DNA of 5,609 nucleotides. Origin: DASZCR01 sp035942915. GTDB taxonomy: Bacteria > Acidobacteriota > Blastocatellia > Pyrinomonadales > Pyrinomonadaceae. The stretch is from positions 1 through 5,609 of the forward strand of contig DASZCR010000059.1 in the NCBI GenBank assembly GCA_035942915.1, read 5' to 3'. Of the stretch, positions 3,744-5,609 are shown piece by piece. Within the stretch, counting starts at the first letter, position 1. Every line of letters starts with the position of its first letter. Below the pieces are notes generated by a model. The model ran no database searches, was not told the origin of the DNA, and worked only from the letters and a program-made list of their open reading frames with translations. The position numbers were made by a program, and so were the translations under genes.

Positions 3744-5609
3744 GTGGCTGACACTCCTGAGACCGACAAACTGGCAGTAAGAGAGCCGGAAGATGTGCCG
3801 GCGCGCGACCCCATCACGAGTCGCACGACGAGCAGCATCCTCGTCGTCTGCGCGTTGTTGATGACGGGCGTGCTCGCCTGGGCGCTCTACGACGAAGTCT
3901 ACGGACAGCGCCCCTGGAAGCAGATGCAGCGCGAGTTCGTTCGCCGTGAGAACCGCTATCTGAAGCGGCTCAAGAGGGCGGGCAACCCGACGGAGAAAGA
4001 GGTCAAAGAGAGCGCCGAATATCAGCGTCTCGATGCGGAGGCCAAGCAGGCGCGCGCTGAGGTCAAGCCGGAAGTCGAGGCGATAGACCGCCGCGTCTCC
4101 CTCATCGACAAAAAACTGAGCGCCATCGCCGACCCCTTCCAAGACAAGCGCGGACGCCTGACGTTGATGAACTACCGCGTCGAGGAGGCCAGCGATTCGG
4201 ACAAGGAAGACCTGCGCCGCGACGCCGAACGGCTCAAGACCGAACCCGTCGAAATCGAGATGCCCGTCGAGAACGGCGTGCGGACGGAGAAACTCAACTT
4301 CACGCAGATAGAGGCGCTCTACAACTCTCTGAAGGACGAGAAGGCGGCTCTGCTGTCGCAACGCGGCGAAAAACTGCTCAAGTCGGGCGAACTTGAGAAG
4401 AAGCGCGACGAGTATCTCAAAGACAACCTCATCGGCCTCACCGACCAGCAACTCGACGCCCTCATCAAGCGCAACGAAAACTTCGATTTCTCGCTCCGAC
4501 AAATCAACGTCCCCGAAGCCGAAATCGTTGACCGCTGCGAGACGTGCCACCTCGGCATCCGCGAGCCTCTGGAATTGACCGAGGCCAACATGAAGCGGCC
4601 ACGTCGTCGCCCGGACTCTTACGCGCGCGCCTTCACGAGCCATCCGAGCAAAGAGTTGCTGCGCATCCACGACCCCGAACGCTTCGGCTGTTCGAGTTGT
4701 CACGGCGGCAACGGACGCGCCACCACCAACGTCACTAAAGGTCACGGCCGCCATCGCTTCTGGCTCCACCCGCTCTACCAGCGCGAAAACATGGAGGCCG
4801 GATGTCAGCAGTGCCACTCGAACGACCGCGTCTTGCAGGGCGCGCCCACGCTCACGAAAGGCAAAGACCTCTTCCAGGAGCGCGGCTGCGTCGGCTGTCA
4901 TCGCTACGAAGGTTTCGACCGCGAAACGGACGGCATCGCCAACACGCGCCAGACCATCAAGCAACTCGAAGACGAGATAATCGCCAACGAGCGCGAGGCC
5001 AAAGAGGTGACGGCCAAAGCCGCCACCGCCAGCGAAGAGGACGTGCAGAAGTTGCTCGGACAGGCCGAGGCGCTGCGCGTCACCAATAGCCAGTTAGAGG
5101 CGCGGCTCGACCAACTCAATATCCAGTCGCGCTATCTGATGCAGGATCAGAAGAAGGTCGGGCCTAATCTCAAGGACGTGCGTCTCAAACTGCGCAAGGA
5201 GTGGATACCCGAATGGCTCAGAGACCCGCAGGCGTTTAGGCCGGGGACGAAGATGCCGACCTACTGGTATCTCTCCGGCGGCGAGCGACAGGACAATGAG
5301 CGCAAGGCCATCGCCGCGTATCTCTGGCAGTCTGCCTTCGAGGGACAACTGCCCGCGCAGCCGCAAGGCGACCCCGTGCGCGGCAAGGAACTGTTCGACA
5401 CGCGCGGCTGCATGGCCTGCCACTCCATCGGCGAAGGCGACCAGCGCGTCGGCGGAGACTTCGCCGCCAACCTTCAAAGGCTCGGCGAGAAGGCCAACTA
5501 CGAATATATCGTGCGTTGGATACACAACCCGCGCGAGCGCACCGCGCCCTATTGCCCGAAGGAGAAACGCGACCTGACGGCCGCCGACTATCAGAAGGCG
5601 GGCCTGCCG
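3744..5609 (+). CDS. Membrane-anchored multiheme cytochrome c of the Rieske/cytochrome b complex (3' truncated)
   Basis: An open frame of 622 codons runs to the window edge with no stop. A membrane helix at about 31-49 anchors the protein, leaving the rest presumably periplasmic. Residues about 55-260 are a highly charged Lys/Glu/Arg-rich helical region without hemes. Five CxxCH heme-c sites follow: CETCH 265-269, CSSCH 316-320, CQQCH 354-358, CVGCH 382-386 and CMACH 556-560. The first three sit in a compact multiheme module. The fourth starts a class I-like cytochrome c domain whose GPNL (473-476) and likely Met ligand (Met504 in GTKMPTYW) lie far downstream, because a coiled coil (about 401-463) is inserted. 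The fifth starts another domain (GGDFAANLQRLGEKA, then WIHNPRERT) that runs off the window. It probably replaces cytochrome c1/f as electron acceptor from the Rieske protein; that role is inferred from operon position. The GTG start follows GGAGGA (3727-3732); an in-frame ATG at 3723 would add seven residues. Spacing to the previous stop is 32 nt. Confidence 0.93.
   Translation, partial: MADTPETDKLAVREPEDVPARDPITSRTTSSILVVCALLMTGVLAWALYDEVYGQRPWKQMQREFVRRENRYLKRLKRAGNPTEKEVKESAEYQRLDAEAKQARAEVKPEVEAIDRRVSLIDKKLSAIADPFQDKRGRLTLMNYRVEEASDSDKEDLRRDAERLKTEPVEIEMPVENGVRTEKLNFTQIEALYNSLKDEKAALLSQRGEKLLKSGELEKKRDEYLKDNLIGLTDQQLDALIKRNENFDFSLRQINVPEAEIVDRCETCHLGIREPLELTEANMKRPRRRPDSYARAFTSHPSKELLRIHDPERFGCSSCHGGNGRATTNVTKGHGRHRFWLHPLYQRENMEAGCQQCHSNDRVLQGAPTLTKGKDLFQERGCVGCHRYEGFDRETDGIANTRQTIKQLEDEIIANEREAKEVTAKAATASEEDVQKLLGQAEALRVTNSQLEARLDQLNIQSRYLMQDQKKVGPNLKDVRLKLRKEWIPEWLRDPQAFRPGTKMPTYWYLSGGERQDNERKAIAAYLWQSAFEGQLPAQPQGDPVRGKELFDTRGCMACHSIGEGDQRVGGDFAANLQRLGEKANYEYIVRWIHNPRERTAPYCPKEKRDLTAADYQKAGLP

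Noticed and set aside
3504..4964. Minus-strand open frame of 486 codons
   Set aside because: It lies opposite the end of the subunit IV-like gene and the multiheme cytochrome, whose heme motifs and Shine-Dalgarno show the plus frame is real. Its product is a biased Val/Ala/Arg/Leu sequence with no recognisable domain, as expected from the antisense of GC-rich coding DNA.

Overview
The window holds the first four genes of an operon for a Rieske/cytochrome b (quinol:cytochrome c oxidoreductase) complex on the plus strand. Upstream are the tail of a DUF4214-type gene and a small minus-strand glutaredoxin-like gene. The DNA is GC-rich. The DUF4214-type C-terminus, the split cytochrome b with an APWY quinol motif and an attached multiheme cytochrome c together suggest Acidobacteriota, most likely class Blastocatellia. 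That placement is inference from recalled family resemblance, not from a search.

Layout. Positions 1-141 are the last 46 codons of a DUF4214-like protein (+). It meets a convergent 100-residue glutaredoxin-like protein (134-436, -) with an 8-bp overlap. Positions 437-742 are a 306-bp non-coding divergent region. It has an AT-rich tract, a good sigma70-type promoter (TTGCCA, 17 bp, TATAAA at 504-532), a leader of about 200 nt with a perfect 9-bp inverted repeat, and a strong Shine-Dalgarno just before a GTG start. Then come the Rieske protein (743-1597), a cytochrome b6-type subunit with four helices (1706-2626), a subunit IV-type cytochrome b C-terminal half enlarged to about six helices (2713-3711), and a membrane-anchored multiheme cytochrome c (3744 to past the window end; five CxxCH motifs visible).

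How they work together. The b6-like protein carries both b hemes. The subunit IV-like protein completes the quinol oxidation (Qo) site. The Rieske protein takes one electron from quinol. The multiheme cytochrome c presumably takes electrons from the Rieske cluster, in place of cytochrome c1 or f, and passes them to a periplasmic or terminal acceptor. Histidine spacing in helix D is of the b6f type (15 residues apart), but the Cys that binds heme ci in b6f is Gly here, and PEWY is replaced by APWY. The complex is therefore neither a textbook bc1 nor a textbook b6f.

Most unusual points: (1) a cluster of 7-bp tandem repeats forming a long imperfect hairpin between the two cytochrome b genes, which supplies the stop codon of the first; (2) a coiled coil of about 60-70 residues inserted inside a cytochrome c domain of the multiheme protein, which also has a helical stalk of about 200 residues between its membrane anchor and first heme; (3) the missing heme-ci cysteine; (4) a Rieske protein with a cytoplasmic, Pro/Ala-rich tail of about 130 residues. 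I see no CRISPR array, tRNA, rRNA, insertion sequence or convincing intrinsic terminator.
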